A stretch of 64,000 nt of DNA, from assembly GCA_907163375.1 (NCBI GenBank), contig CAJQUW010005757.1:1-64000 (forward strand), read 5' to 3'. The notes under the pieces are model-generated. The model was not told the DNA's origin, did not search any database, and saw nothing but the letters and a program-made list of their open reading frames with translations. Below, piece by piece: positions 39,101-49,281 of this stretch (position 1 is its first letter; each line of letters begins with the position of its first letter). Origin of the DNA: Prostheceraeus crozeri. Lineage: Eukaryota > Platyhelminthes > Polycladida > Euryleptidae. The position numbers were made by a program, and so were the translations under genes.

Positions 39101-40104
39101 AATGGAATTTCCTATCTCAGTGATATTAAGTGCAAAGTAGCGGAAACTGTATTGATCAGAAGCAAGAAAACGTGCAGTGGCAGAATGTACAGCGAAAAAA
39201 ATGCTATGACAATTGCGCAAGTTCTATAACATGTCGACTTTCAAATTGTCGTTTGAGTACAAGGTCTTTATTTTATTGCATAAAAACAGTGTTCAAAAAC
39301 GATGGAACAGAAAGTAACATGGAACTTCAATGAATAGTAAATGCCCAGTGCAGAGGTTTAGAAGATTCAATGCGCAACCAGTGGAAAAATTTTCATTTTC
39401 TATGTGGACGATGACCCTCAATGAATTTATTGTCATATTATATTTAAGTGAAATAAACCACGACATCGAACAATATCAAATCATGGATGTGTGCTCCCTA
39501 AAAATTGTGCATAAAAGATGTCAGTCTCCGATTAGGAATCGTTGTGTGACTTCGAGCTTCCCTCAATCAGAAAAAAGTACGCCAATACTACAAAGCTATG
39601 CGTCGAGAAGGGGAATAGGTTTTTTTAAACGCATTCTTGAATAGTGATAGCTTGAAGCTACTACTTAGTAATGAGTGTTTTATCAACAGAAAAGTATTCA
39701 AAGGTATATATTAGCAGGCATATATTAGGCTTATTAGGTACGATGAAGTAAGTGCAATAGGTGGAATTGCAACTCAGTTCTTATCATGTTCATCGGATCA
39801 CATCAATAGGATTAGAACGGAAAGAGCTTATTTTTCGCCACCTTTAACGACTCTCGCAAGGAACATTGATATATTGTTTGTATAAATTAATTATGACGAA
39901 GAGGGAATTTAAAATATCGATAACCACGTGATCTGTGAGAGTAGAGAAAAGTTTGAGAAGTTGAGAAAAATTTGAATCGTCCCTAATTGCAAACATAAAT
40001 ACTCCGAACTACCGACAATAGGAGACATCAGTTCACAAGTAATTTAAGCTGAACAATTTATTTTTTTAATCTGGTAACAATTGTGAACATTTACATGCAC
40101 AGTG
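36174..40104. other. Intergenic DNA
   Basis: About 3.9 kb upstream of LYRM4 up to the gypsy element. AT-rich, with a cluster of AATCAATTAATTG-type motifs at about 37.1-37.27 kb. I recognised no gene; short open frames look random. Confidence 0.6.
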
Positions 40105-40108
40105 TGAC
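40105..40108. repeat. Gypsy target-site duplication, left (TGAC)
   Basis: TGAC immediately precedes the LTR terminus TGTAACGG. The same four bases follow the other LTR at 53449-53452. Confidence 0.9.
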
Positions 40109-41085
40109 TGTAACGGGCCGAGCTAGTAGATGTAAATTAGTTGGGTAGGTATAATGCGCGTACTGTAAGTGTTACGTTATAAACCTACCGATTGCTGCCA
40201 ATGGTGTCCTTTGAATCCTCAGCAGTCTCCAATCCTTTAGCTCTTGTCGTAGAAGCAGCAGTTCACTATTGAGATTATTTATTATAATTCTGAGAACAAC
40301 ACCCAAACCAGAAGGCCCATAGGTATTATTCACGGCACTAATTTTAGCCAACCCAAGGGGATATAGGTAGGACAATGTCAAATTACCAGACCAACCGTAT
40401 CAAAGGCTATAAGCTAGTTATTATCAACACGTGAATGACTTTAAGTCTAACCCAACTCCGAAGAGCTATAGGTCTACTATTATTATTATCTGTGACAGCG
40501 TAAACCCAACTCGGAGAGCTTTAGGTTTCTTATTATTAATACTATGTACGTGAAATAGCAAACCAACTCGGAGAGCTATAGGTTTGTTGTTATTATATTT
40601 AACTTATGTAGCAGAGCAAACCCAACTCGTGAAGTTATAAGTTTACTCAGCCACTACACTTACTATACAATTTATTTAATAAACAAATGTGTTACTATTC
40701 TCTATACATAAACATATAACACAATCACACCGGACAAGTCACATAACACTTTGCCGTATACTTTGTTACTGATTGTTTCGTTCTAGTCGTGAACAGAGTT
40801 CACCAAATTTATTAAATCGACTTATAAAGCATATTTAAGCGACAGCGTCGTTCATTTTGTTATCGGTAATCATTTGGATATTGCATGCCTTCTATTATTC
40901 GGCACCCATATATATCATGATTATATATAATTCGTTGTTTCCCAGTACCATCAATAAGCATAATAAGCATAAATAATACATTTAAATGTACACATTTTCA
41001 TGCCATTTAAAAACGAAACTAACATTTATAGTTTCATTGAAGTGTCACGTAATCAATGATATCATAGTAAAACAATGCTACTACA
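40109..41085 (-). repeat. Gypsy 3' LTR (977 bp)
   Basis: Starts TGTAACGGGC and ends CTACTACA, giving TG...CA termini in this orientation. It differs from the 5' LTR at about eight or nine positions plus one 3-bp indel. It contains five degenerate repeats built on CAACTCGGAGAGCTATAGG, each flanked by AAACC/GGTTT-like ends, at about 40349, 40448, 40502, 40560 and 40616. Confidence 0.96.
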
Positions 41086-41094
41086 CTTCCCCCC
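41086..41094 (-). promoter_or_regulatory. Polypurine tract
   Basis: The minus strand reads GGGGGGAAG directly against the 3' LTR, the plus-strand primer site of the element. It starts only about 30 bp after the end of the TatD frame. Confidence 0.85.
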
Positions 41095-41125
41095 TACTGA
41101 AAAAAAATCGTCCCGATTATATATA

Positions 41126-43514
41126 TCATAGGCGGAAGATACGCTTGAAGTTGTCGTGAACAATATTACGCAAGTTTTCTTCCCCGTCAGGTCGCGGCAT
41201 TTAGCTACACGGGAGATAACATAATCCGTTCGGGTCGGATATCTGGCGAGATGAGGCGCATCCGTCTCTACCAGTAGGCGTTCGATCGGGATGGCTCGTA
41301 TTGCCTGAATCCTGGGATCGTTCCTCCGACTCAGATCGTTGCGGACGAGGATGGGCGCAACGCTAAAAAACATGTTGCGGAAAAGATCGGCAAAAGAACG
41401 TATTATCTCTCGAGGGCCCGACTGGAATCTTTACATGTTTTGCTGGATTAATCCGGCGCGCTCGATAAGCGATATTTTCTAAAAATAGAACATATCCCGG
41501 CGCGCTGGCGCGCAGGGATCTTAGAATTTCTATAAATAGCGCATTTGCCGGCGCGGCGCGCTTTGGCCTTTGATGAAGTAGATTTTAGGATACTATTCGT
41601 TCGTGCAAATACAACGCAAAAAATATTGCGAATGAAAGGATGAAAACGCAGTCGTTCAACTTAAATTACTGTGTTCGTTTACGGCGCGCATTATACTCAT
41701 CATGCGGATTTTTATCGAGTAGAATCTATAAATAGAATTTGGTGCCGGCGCGCTTGATGTAAAGATTCCAGTCAGGCCCGAGGGACGTAAGTACAATGCA
41801 AAACCAGTCGATTGGCCGGATTTATGTGGTTGAGCAAAATCTCTGCCAGGGTTTCATGGGCCTCTGTATCTCCCCACTCCTTCTCTCTACAGTGTAGGAT
41901 CAATGGGAGGGAAAGTTCAGCGGCCAACAAAGCCTGGTCACAGAATGCTCGACACTGGCAGTCCCAATCAATGGTCCATTTCATGTCGAGTCCAGTCTCA
42001 CCGATGGCCTCTATGTTGTTGTGGCGTACATGGCGGCGAAGTTGTGCTTCAACCGAAGGAGACCAAATATCCGCATGACGGGGGTGCAGACCCATAGCTA
42101 ATATTATCTTGACATGGGGAAAATCTCCTTGGAGGTCGCTGTGTCCCCAGCTGTCGACGTTGTCCCGAATGTCCACTACTGCGCTCATCTCTGCGATATC
42201 AGTCTCCATCTCATCGATATGGCCAGCATGGCCCGCGCGAACGCAAGCGTCGTAGAGGTGGATGTGGGCATCACCTCGCCAAACGGATGGAGGGGTTGGA
42301 ACTGGAGGTTCATCATCTCCGTCTGCACCCTCTGGTGCGGGGCGTTGGATTTCGCCCTCGGGACCCTCACGTAGGTCTTCAGCGGGCGCCGAAGATGCAC
42401 CCTGTGTGGCTATAGGCGGACTGGCGGCCGCAGATGGAATCGGCTCCAGTAAGCCAGATGGCCCAACCACAAAGGTTGCGTCGGCGCTGACGTCTGCGAA
42501 ATTATCAAGGCTGGATGTCGAGTCATGAGGATTGTCGGTCATGGAGGCTGTAGGAGCCGAAGGGTTCCCAACTACCACTGCCCGACTATCGCCAATTACC
42601 TCGAAATCGATGACTCCTCGAGTGTCCTCGGACGTAACGAGCAGAACGTCTGCCTCTTGTACATTTTGGCGAGTCTCTTTCAGCGTCTGCTGTTGATTAC
42701 GCATTTTACGTTGATGACGCTGCTGTTTATCGCTGATGTTCTCGCGATTCAGGTTAATGTGCGACTCATGCAGTCGAATAAGTTGGCGAGACGGAACTCT
42801 CCACAGGTCTGCCAAATGAATAATACGGCCATGCACGAAGGTTTGGGCATCTCTGGAAGTGGCCAGAAGCGTAGCTTCAATGACGGCCCGGCTTAAACAT
42901 CGGTCTTTGGTCTTCCTATTCCAACCTGGAGGACAGCCCCGAACCAATCCCTCACCCAATAAATATTTCTGCAGTTCTAATTTAACTGACTTCGCTTCTG
43001 CTTGTGGTATACAGGATCCACCAGTTGCCATTTTCTGGAAGGAAAGACAGTGAATATCGGCCTGATGTTCTACGATAACAGGTTCTATTTCTATATCGGA
43101 CATGTCAGAGTCGGATACGTCTGACGTCGCTATGGTACTGTGAATTTCAATCATTGGGGCAGTGGACTCTGTTGTGTCACTGTCACAATCTTCTGCAATC
43201 ATAGGTAAGGTGAAGTCGGTTGTATCAGTCCCCGCTAGATCATCTACGCTGATGTTGGATTCATCCCGCTCGTCTTCGATGCAGTCTTCAGCATCGTTCC
43301 TGACGCAAGGGAATTTTTTTAGCTGATCAGCGTGTGAGACAAACGACTTTCTCCCGCGCTTGGTGTCGCGAATGAGATATTTGTTGTCAGAAAATCTCTG
43401 CTCTATGACCCAAGGTCCGTCCCATGGGCGATAAAATTTACGTTGTTCCCCTTTAGGAGCAATGGTGTGGTAGTACATCACGAGATTCCCTACTTGATAG
43501 GTGACATCTCTCAC
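41126..43514 (-). pseudogene. Gypsy pol part 4: integrase C-terminus, linker and TatD-family nuclease
   Basis: Residues count from 43514. 1-67: the integrase C-terminal GPY/F module (VGNLVMYYH, RPWDGPWVIEQRFSDNKYLI). 70-160: acidic linker. 160-290: a compact, uncharacterised segment with CPPGWNRKTKDRCLSRAVIE. 290-412: proline/alanine-rich. 414-580: the TatD hydrolase start with metal-ligand motifs DAHIH (415-419), GLHP, AIGETGLD (503-510), LPLILHCRE (536-544) and LVLHC (570-574). The MITE at 41415-41778 splits the domain. Beyond it, in another frame, follow ERLLVETDAPHL (about 41270) and, after one more shift, a TatD-like C-terminus with TGA at 41128-41126. TatD proteins are Mg-dependent 3'-5' DNases with a TIM-barrel fold. 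The ligand set is complete, so the domain was presumably active in the parent element. Confidence 0.88.
41415..41778. mobile_element. 364-bp MITE inserted in the TatD domain
   Basis: The terminal inverted repeats are 21 bp with one mismatch (GGCCYGACTGGAATCTTTAC plus A). They are flanked by CGAG at 41411-41414 and 41779-41782, a 4-bp target duplication. The interior is non-coding, with several CCGGCGCGC/GGCGCGC blocks in otherwise AT-rich sequence. The superfamily was not recognised. Confidence 0.88.
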
Positions 43515-44210
43515 CCCCGCGCGTCATATCCTCGTTTCTGACGAGTCTGCTGAGTGCGAGATATGGTTTTAACGATATCCCAGGTCTTCATCAGTTTTTC
43601 CTGGATTTCATAGATATGTTCCAACGTTTCTCGTTCTCGCACAGTTTCCAAATCCAGCTCAAAATCAACCGGAAGTCGCATTTCGCGACCGTATGTGACG
43701 GCGGCTGGAGAGAAACCTGTTGTACTGTGGGTGCTGGAGCGATATGCCCAGAGGCAGCATGATATTGTTTGATCCCAGTTATCACGATCGCACTTCTCAT
43801 GAGCGATGACTATCTGTTTCAAGGTGCGATTGAAGCGCTCGACGCCGCCATTACCCTGCGGCCGATAAGATGTCGTACGCGATTTCATGATGCCAAACAA
43901 ATTACAGAGCTCCCTGAACACCTTGGATTCGAACTCAGCACCTTTGTCAGAGTGAATCCTATCTGGGACCCCATGGCGACAGATCCATTCCCTTAATACG
44001 GCCCTGGCCACAGTAGATGTCTCTTTATTGGGTAGTGGAGTGGCCTCAGCCCACTTGGAAAAGAGATCAACCATTGTGAGAATATAGCGGTTGCCTCGCT
44101 TGGTTTTACGCAAAGGTCCCACCAGATCGACCTCGATGCATTCCATCGGCTTGCCGGTGATAATGGAAGTCATCGGAGTTCGTAGTTTTGGTATAGGACC
44201 TTTGAACGTG
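43511..44210 (-). pseudogene. Gypsy pol part 3: integrase catalytic core
   Basis: Pol resumes after the LINE with FKGPIPKLRTPMTS. The DDE core residues are in IEVDLVGPL, HSDKGAEF and GNGGVERFNRT (D, D, E). The core is followed by TYGREMRLPVDFELD and a helical segment. The frame ends at 43511 after a run of five G, where the next domain continues in another frame. Confidence 0.93.
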
Positions 44211-44332
44211 TGTGTGTGTGAGAGAGAGAGAGAATGTGTATATTGAATTAAATCACAAATGGAAATCAGAAGTTACAAGTCAATTACATTTCTTCAGCAT
44301 AAAATTAGCCAGCATCAATTAAAGGAACTACG

Positions 44333-46960
44333 TCAGTCATAATAGGTAGATGATTTTAAAATGCATACTCTTGGGAAGAAAGAGTTGCGACGCACAGATG
44401 TTCGACAGAAAGGCACAGAGATTCTTCCACTAGGTAAGTACCTTGGGAATGCGAGCTTTATTGAAGTTTGTGCAGACTCAACTTGTTCGAATAGTTTCAA
44501 GGCAGCAGCAGTTCTTCTTGGAGTCAGATCATTCATACTTGAACAACCCTTTATTTTGAGGCAGCGGTTTTGAATAACTTGCAGCCTAGTAGAGTCCCCT
44601 TTGGACAAACCGATAAATGCTGGAGAGGCGTATTCTATAAGGGAGCGTATCAACACGTTGTAAATTTGGATGAACTCCTGAGGCATCGTGTACGGTTTCA
44701 TGCGTCGCAGGATGTACATTCGCTGAGCACATTTCTTCTCTGTAAGGTCAACATGAGAACCCCATCCCAAGGAATCATTCAAAATGACACCCAAAACTTT
44801 GACACTCTTTTGGAAGTTAACGTCAGCGATGTGTGTCTCAACATTAAGGACATCTTTAAAATTTCCTCGGTAATAAATCAAGCCAGTGGTTTTGGCAGTG
44901 TTCAGACTGAGGTTTGAATCAGCAGCCCACTGTGAAATGTTGTTGATTTCAGAGTTAAGTAGCCGTATGTCATCGGAAGCATAGTCTTTTCTAACTCACA
45001 CAACGATGCAAGTGTCGTCGACATACTTAACCAGACTGGTTTCCGAATTAATTGGCTTCAAAGATGAGACATATAGTCCGAACAGATAGGGACCGAGCAA
45101 TGAGCCCTGAGGTACGCCACTTGTTACCAACTTCAAATCGCTTTTCGCATTATTGAGCCTTATTTGCTGCTGTCGACCATACAGATAACTCCTCATCAAT
45201 AGCATGAATCCCTTTGGGAATCCAAACTGATACAGTACATTCAACAGATCATGATGGCAAATACGATCGAATGCACTCGTGAAGTCGAAACTTAAGAGAA
45301 TTGCCGCACCGATGTTAGAATCATCAGCCAACTTGGTGAGATAGTCATGAACTGTTATGATAGCATGAGTTGTCGACGAAGACTTCCGAATTCCATACTG
45401 GTGCTCACCTAGACACTTGATAAGGCGAGGACGCAAATATTCGATCAAAAGTCGTTCTGCTATTTTGGCTGGGATAGGAAGTAAACTGATAGGGCGAGTA
45501 TTCGAAACCGACAAATTTCTGGACGACTTCAGAACGGGAGCAACATCAGTGATCTTCCAAAGTTCAGGAAATTTTCTCTGCTTGAAACATTGCAGGATAA
45601 GCGCGTGAATGGGTTCAGAAAGGATGAGTGCCCTTTTCTTATAGATGATCGAAGGAATGTCACCACTACCTGAGGCCTTCAAGGGTAGGCAAGACAAAAG
45701 TTTCCATACATCTTCAACACCGAAAAAAGGTAACCAACCATCATCAAGAAGCTCATCGAGATTCGAGGGAGTTGATTGTGGACTCATTATTTTGCATAAG
45801 TGTTCATTCAGGTGATCAAGATTTTCAGAGAGTGGGAAAGAATCATCCATAAGAGCACTGACGCTATTTACGCAGCCTCTGCGTTCCATCTGAATATAAG
45901 ACCACAAACCCTTAACGGAGGTGGATTTCTTTGAGAAATATCGATGTTTGGCCTTGAAAATCTCTTTCCTCACTTTGACTTTTAGCGCATTGTACACAAC
46001 CCAATTTTGATTTCGAAATGCTTCCCAACGATTGTCTATGAACAGCTTTACGAAGGGCGTCATCCATGGTGCATCGGCATCAGTGAGAAATACTTTATAT
46101 TGCGGAATTACACTCATCGCCTTCTTCATAAATTCATAAAAGAGCTGAGTTTTTACGTCAACGTCGCATGCAAAGTAAAATGCTTGCAAATCGCAATGAA
46201 GGAATTCTTGTTCGAAGGCCAAAACGTTCGATAATCTGAGGTCATAGAATGTCGACGTACAAACAGCACGTCTTCTGTTGAATCCGTAAGGACGAGCTAA
46301 AACGCAGTTATGGTCTGAATTTCCGATGGGAGGACCAATTTCGATATTACTTTTGGGATAACTGTCGAAGACGGATGGCTCAACGTATATCTTGTCGAGC
46401 TCAGCATCCAATCGAGTGGGCCCTGTGACAATTTTCAGAAGTGAAAACTTGGAGGTCAAAAAAGATTGATCACAACGATTAAAGTCCCCAGCAGCGATAA
46501 GACGATGGTAAGGGTAGCTGGCGAGAATGCCATCAAGAATCGTACAAAAAGTGTCGCAGAAACCGCTGAAAGCAAATGCCGTCATTCCCGGAGGTAAGTA
46601 CAGGCCAACAAGTATCAGTTGCAACACCGGCATGCGTATATAGCAGAGATCAATTGCTTCAAATATAGGAGAATGGAGTTTTATTGCTTTAAATGAAGTT
46701 TTACACCAAACTGCAACACCGCCGCGACCAGAGTCGCCGGTCCTGTCGGTACGGAGGAGACTGTAACCGTGAATAGTAAAAGCATCTGAAGGAGTGACCG
46801 AAGTTAACCATGGCTCCGTGCAAACTGCGATATCGGGATTTGAGGCAAACATTTGACACTTGAAGTCGTCAAATTTATTGTTCAGTGAGCGCAAGTTAGT
46901 GAGGAAGATGACTGGAAGCTTTACTCTCTCGTGATTAGAGGTAAAATCGCGAACTAAAAA
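44333..46960 (-). pseudogene. LINE ORF2: APE endonuclease and reverse transcriptase, one in-frame stop
   Basis: The endonuclease has LTNLRSLNNKFDDF, CTEPWL, GDFNRCD and GNSDHN. The RT has [13 protein letters not shown] [64 protein letters not shown] and the catalytic KYVDDTCIV. A single TGA right after this motif (about 44998-44996) interrupts the frame, which continues in the same frame with KVLGVILNDSLGW and LIRSLIEYASPAF to a stop at 44333. A CGA-to-TGA change fits CpG deamination. No ATG is seen at the start: the open frame overlaps the end of ORF1, suggesting reinitiation or frameshifting. Confidence 0.9.
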
Positions 46961-47966
46961 TTCTCACCAACTCGTCAACCACCATTCCGTTGATGTAAAG
47001 CTTCCTCATTTTAACATACGCAGTATCACCAGGATTGTCACGTCGATGCTGGTAAGCACGCTTTCGCAGAGCAGTTAGTTTCTGATTCATTTCCGGAGGT
47101 AAGTCTTCTTGAAGAAATACTCGATTCAATGGATGACAAGCCTCTTTAAGGTGACGAGCCTTCGAAAGGAAAGTTCTCACAGTTTTCTCGTTTGAACGCA
47201 CCATTACCAGTCTAGGTTTACCATCAGGCCGAGGTCTACCAATTCTGTACACATCCTTGAAACGTTCTATCTCATGAGAAAGATTCAAAGTTTCAGCAAT
47301 TGATGAAACTGCCTGATGAGTGTTTGCAACGTTATTGGTTCCTATGCTAAAAGCCTTCTCAGGGAGATTTCTAATTAAAAAGGAGCTCTTACGCTCCTTG
47401 CAGTCCACGGAGAAAAGATGCTTCTGCAGAGAGAGAACAGACTCCTTGATGCTCTGTATTTCTTTTGTATAAGACACTCCCAGAGATTCAACATCTGTCT
47501 TCATCTTCAAAAATTTGTTCTCATTCACTTTAAACTTGTCCAGAATCAGATTGTGGGACTCCTCAACTCTATCTGTAACTTTCTGTATTTTCTTGTCGAA
47601 TTGGCAAGTCAATGAGTTCAGTAATTCTTCTGTCTGTTTCATCACCTTGCTACTTTCAACGCAGAGCTTTTCCTCAATTCTTTTGAAGATTGAGTCTTGC
47701 AAAGTGGAAAGACTTGACTCAAGTTTAAGCGAGAACGATTTCTGCGCCATCTCAGCACTATACTTTAAAAATTCCTCGCACTGCCGGCACACAAAAAACA
47801 TTTTGTTCAAATCTCTATCCGTAACTTTCGAATGTCCGGTACAAACAACATGAAAGCATTTAATGCAACCTGGGCTACTGCATGATAGAAGACGTTTTTC
47901 ACGCTCCTTCGACTTATCACTGATAACACATGGTTCAGCTGAGCATTTGGTGCATTTATTGTCCAT
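46935..47966 (-). CDS. LINE ORF1 protein with PHD-like zinc finger and coiled coil
   Basis: The ATG at 47966 opens a 343-aa frame. Residues about 4-52 hold a PHD/RING-like cysteine pattern (CTKCSAEPC, CSSPGCIKCFHVVC, FFVCRQC). A long coiled coil (about 60-190) and a C-terminal RRM/transposase-22-like domain with SSFLIRNLPEKAF, RFKDVYRIGRPRPDGKPRLV and RKAYQ-type motifs follow. This architecture is known from CR1/L2-type ORF1 proteins, which bind the element RNA. The frame is intact. Confidence 0.85.
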   Translation of the reverse strand: MDNKCTKCSAEPCVISDKSKEREKRLLSCSSPGCIKCFHVVCTGHSKVTDRDLNKMFFVCRQCEEFLKYSAEMAQKSFSLKLESSLSTLQDSIFKRIEEKLCVESSKVMKQTEELLNSLTCQFDKKIQKVTDRVEESHNLILDKFKVNENKFLKMKTDVESLGVSYTKEIQSIKESVLSLQKHLFSVDCKERKSSFLIRNLPEKAFSIGTNNVANTHQAVSSIAETLNLSHEIERFKDVYRIGRPRPDGKPRLVMVRSNEKTVRTFLSKARHLKEACHPLNRVFLQEDLPPEMNQKLTALRKRAYQHRRDNPGDTAYVKMRKLYINGMVVDELVRIFSSRFYL

Positions 47967-48007
47967 TGCGGTGCTTTCTGTCCAAAAATATATCTTCAAA
48001 AAAGTCT

Positions 48008-48078
48008 TCCCAATCAGGACTCGAACTTGCAGTTAGATCGGCACTACAATGACTGATCAGCCACTAGACCATTCCAAC
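48008..48078 (-). promoter_or_regulatory. tRNA-like A/B-box pair in the LINE 5' UTR
   Basis: On the minus strand TGGTCTAGTGG (A-box-like) and AGTTCGAGTCC (B-box-like) are 33 bp apart, the spacing of an RNA polymerase III internal promoter. The pair ends about 40 bp before the ORF1 start. The acceptor and T stems do not pair cleanly, so it is not a tRNA gene. Confidence 0.55.
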
Positions 48079-48433
48079 ACTCCCAACACAGAAGTGATAG
48101 TTTACACCTGTTCGTAGAGTCAGAAAAATGTCTAGCCCTTCAACGCGAAATCTATGCAGATCACGTGGCTTGGCAAAGCAAGCAGCTGTCTGCTGTATGA
48201 GGTGATGATAACTCACTGATTGCACTGTCACACCAGAATATCCCAAATCGCATATAGTAGCATGATCTACGGTAATCAAAGACCCGAAAAACAGATTCCT
48301 CGTGCCATGACGAATCCAGCAATACAAAATTGGGATATACAACTCCAAGTGTAAACAGAATTGGATCGAAAAACAGAAGAGTGGTCGAGCAGAGAAGAGA
48401 CACAACCGCACAGTAGCGTTGTGTTACATACAG

Positions 48434-49281
48434 AGTGACACATACTCCGGAACCATTTAAATATTTGGTAGTGTCCTCTCTCATACATGGCCACCAGAAA
48501 CGAGCTCTCAGTTTCTGATACGTCTTATCCCGACCTAAATGGGATGACCCGACGCCTGCATGACATTGTCGAATGAACGACATTCTTTCTGTAGCAGGTG
48601 GAATAAATTTCTTGACATCTCCCATTACCCGGAACAGTAGCCCATCTTCTACAATCACAGTCTCCCAGAATTTAACAATACGTTTGATTTCTTCTGAACA
48701 AGTCTGCAATCGTGTGGAAGTGGGTTTGTCCGAATGATGTCTGTGGGTCTTCCAAGACAGGACCTGAGCCAAATCGGGATCCTGAAGCGTTTCTCGTTTC
48801 ATGTCATCGACTATGGCACCAGGAGACCATAAATTGAAGATAACTGCGGAGTCATCTTCTAGGCGATCCGACGACTGTACCGGCGTATCGTTACAATGAA
48901 CAGTACTGGGCAACCTGGAAAGAGCATCAGCATTGCTATGTGCTGACCCGGGACGGTAGACGCACTCAAATTCAAATTCTTCGAGGATTTGGAGCCATCG
49001 GGCTAGCATTCCGTGTGGTTCTTTGAAACTTCGCAACCATTCTAGGGACTTGTGGTCCACTCTGGCAAGGAATTTTTCCCTGTAAGATATGGACGAAAGT
49101 GTTCCATAAAGAAAACAAGGGCAAACAATTCCCTTTTTGTTGGTGCGTAATTGGACTGGGCTGTGTTCAGTGACTTACTGGCATACGCAATTACCTTCTC
49201 AGAACCGCCCAGTTGTATTTGGGAGAGAACAGCTCCGATGGCATATCCAGATGCATCTGTATCGAGGATGAAACACCCAGA
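48434..49281 (-). pseudogene. Gypsy pol part 2: RNase H and integrase zinc finger
   Basis: After the stop, the same frame gives FILDTDASGYAIGAVLSQ, KVIAYASKSLN and RELFALVFF (RNase H). A one-base loss in an A-run near 49070 shifts the frame, after which DHKSLEWLRSF, RWLQILEEFEF and NADALSRLP continue. The integrase HHCC zinc finger follows (CHAGVGSSHLGRDKTYQKLR to FWWPCM). Its first cysteine appears as serine (GSGVC), and the LINE inserts directly after this point. Confidence 0.88.

Larger units (their letters stand above)
44211..48434 (-). mobile_element. CR1-like LINE inserted in the gypsy integrase
   Basis: The 4.2-kb element contains a 5'UTR, ORF1 with a PHD-like zinc finger, ORF2 with APE endonuclease and reverse transcriptase, and a 3' microsatellite (CT)n(CA)n tail at 44211-44233 (minus-strand sense). 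It splits the gypsy integrase between the HHCC finger and the catalytic core, with perhaps CAC duplicated at the ends. Nearly full length, so it inserted after or together with the gypsy copy. Confidence 0.9.

Noticed and set aside
41126..42275. TatD as a host gene next to the retrotransposon
   Set aside because: It lies between integrase and polypurine tract, inside the LTRs, in frame with the pol tail, without its own start or introns.
41812..43053. Several plus-strand open frames across the gypsy pol tail
   Set aside because: They are antisense shadows of the TatD/integrase-linker frame, with no recognisable motifs.
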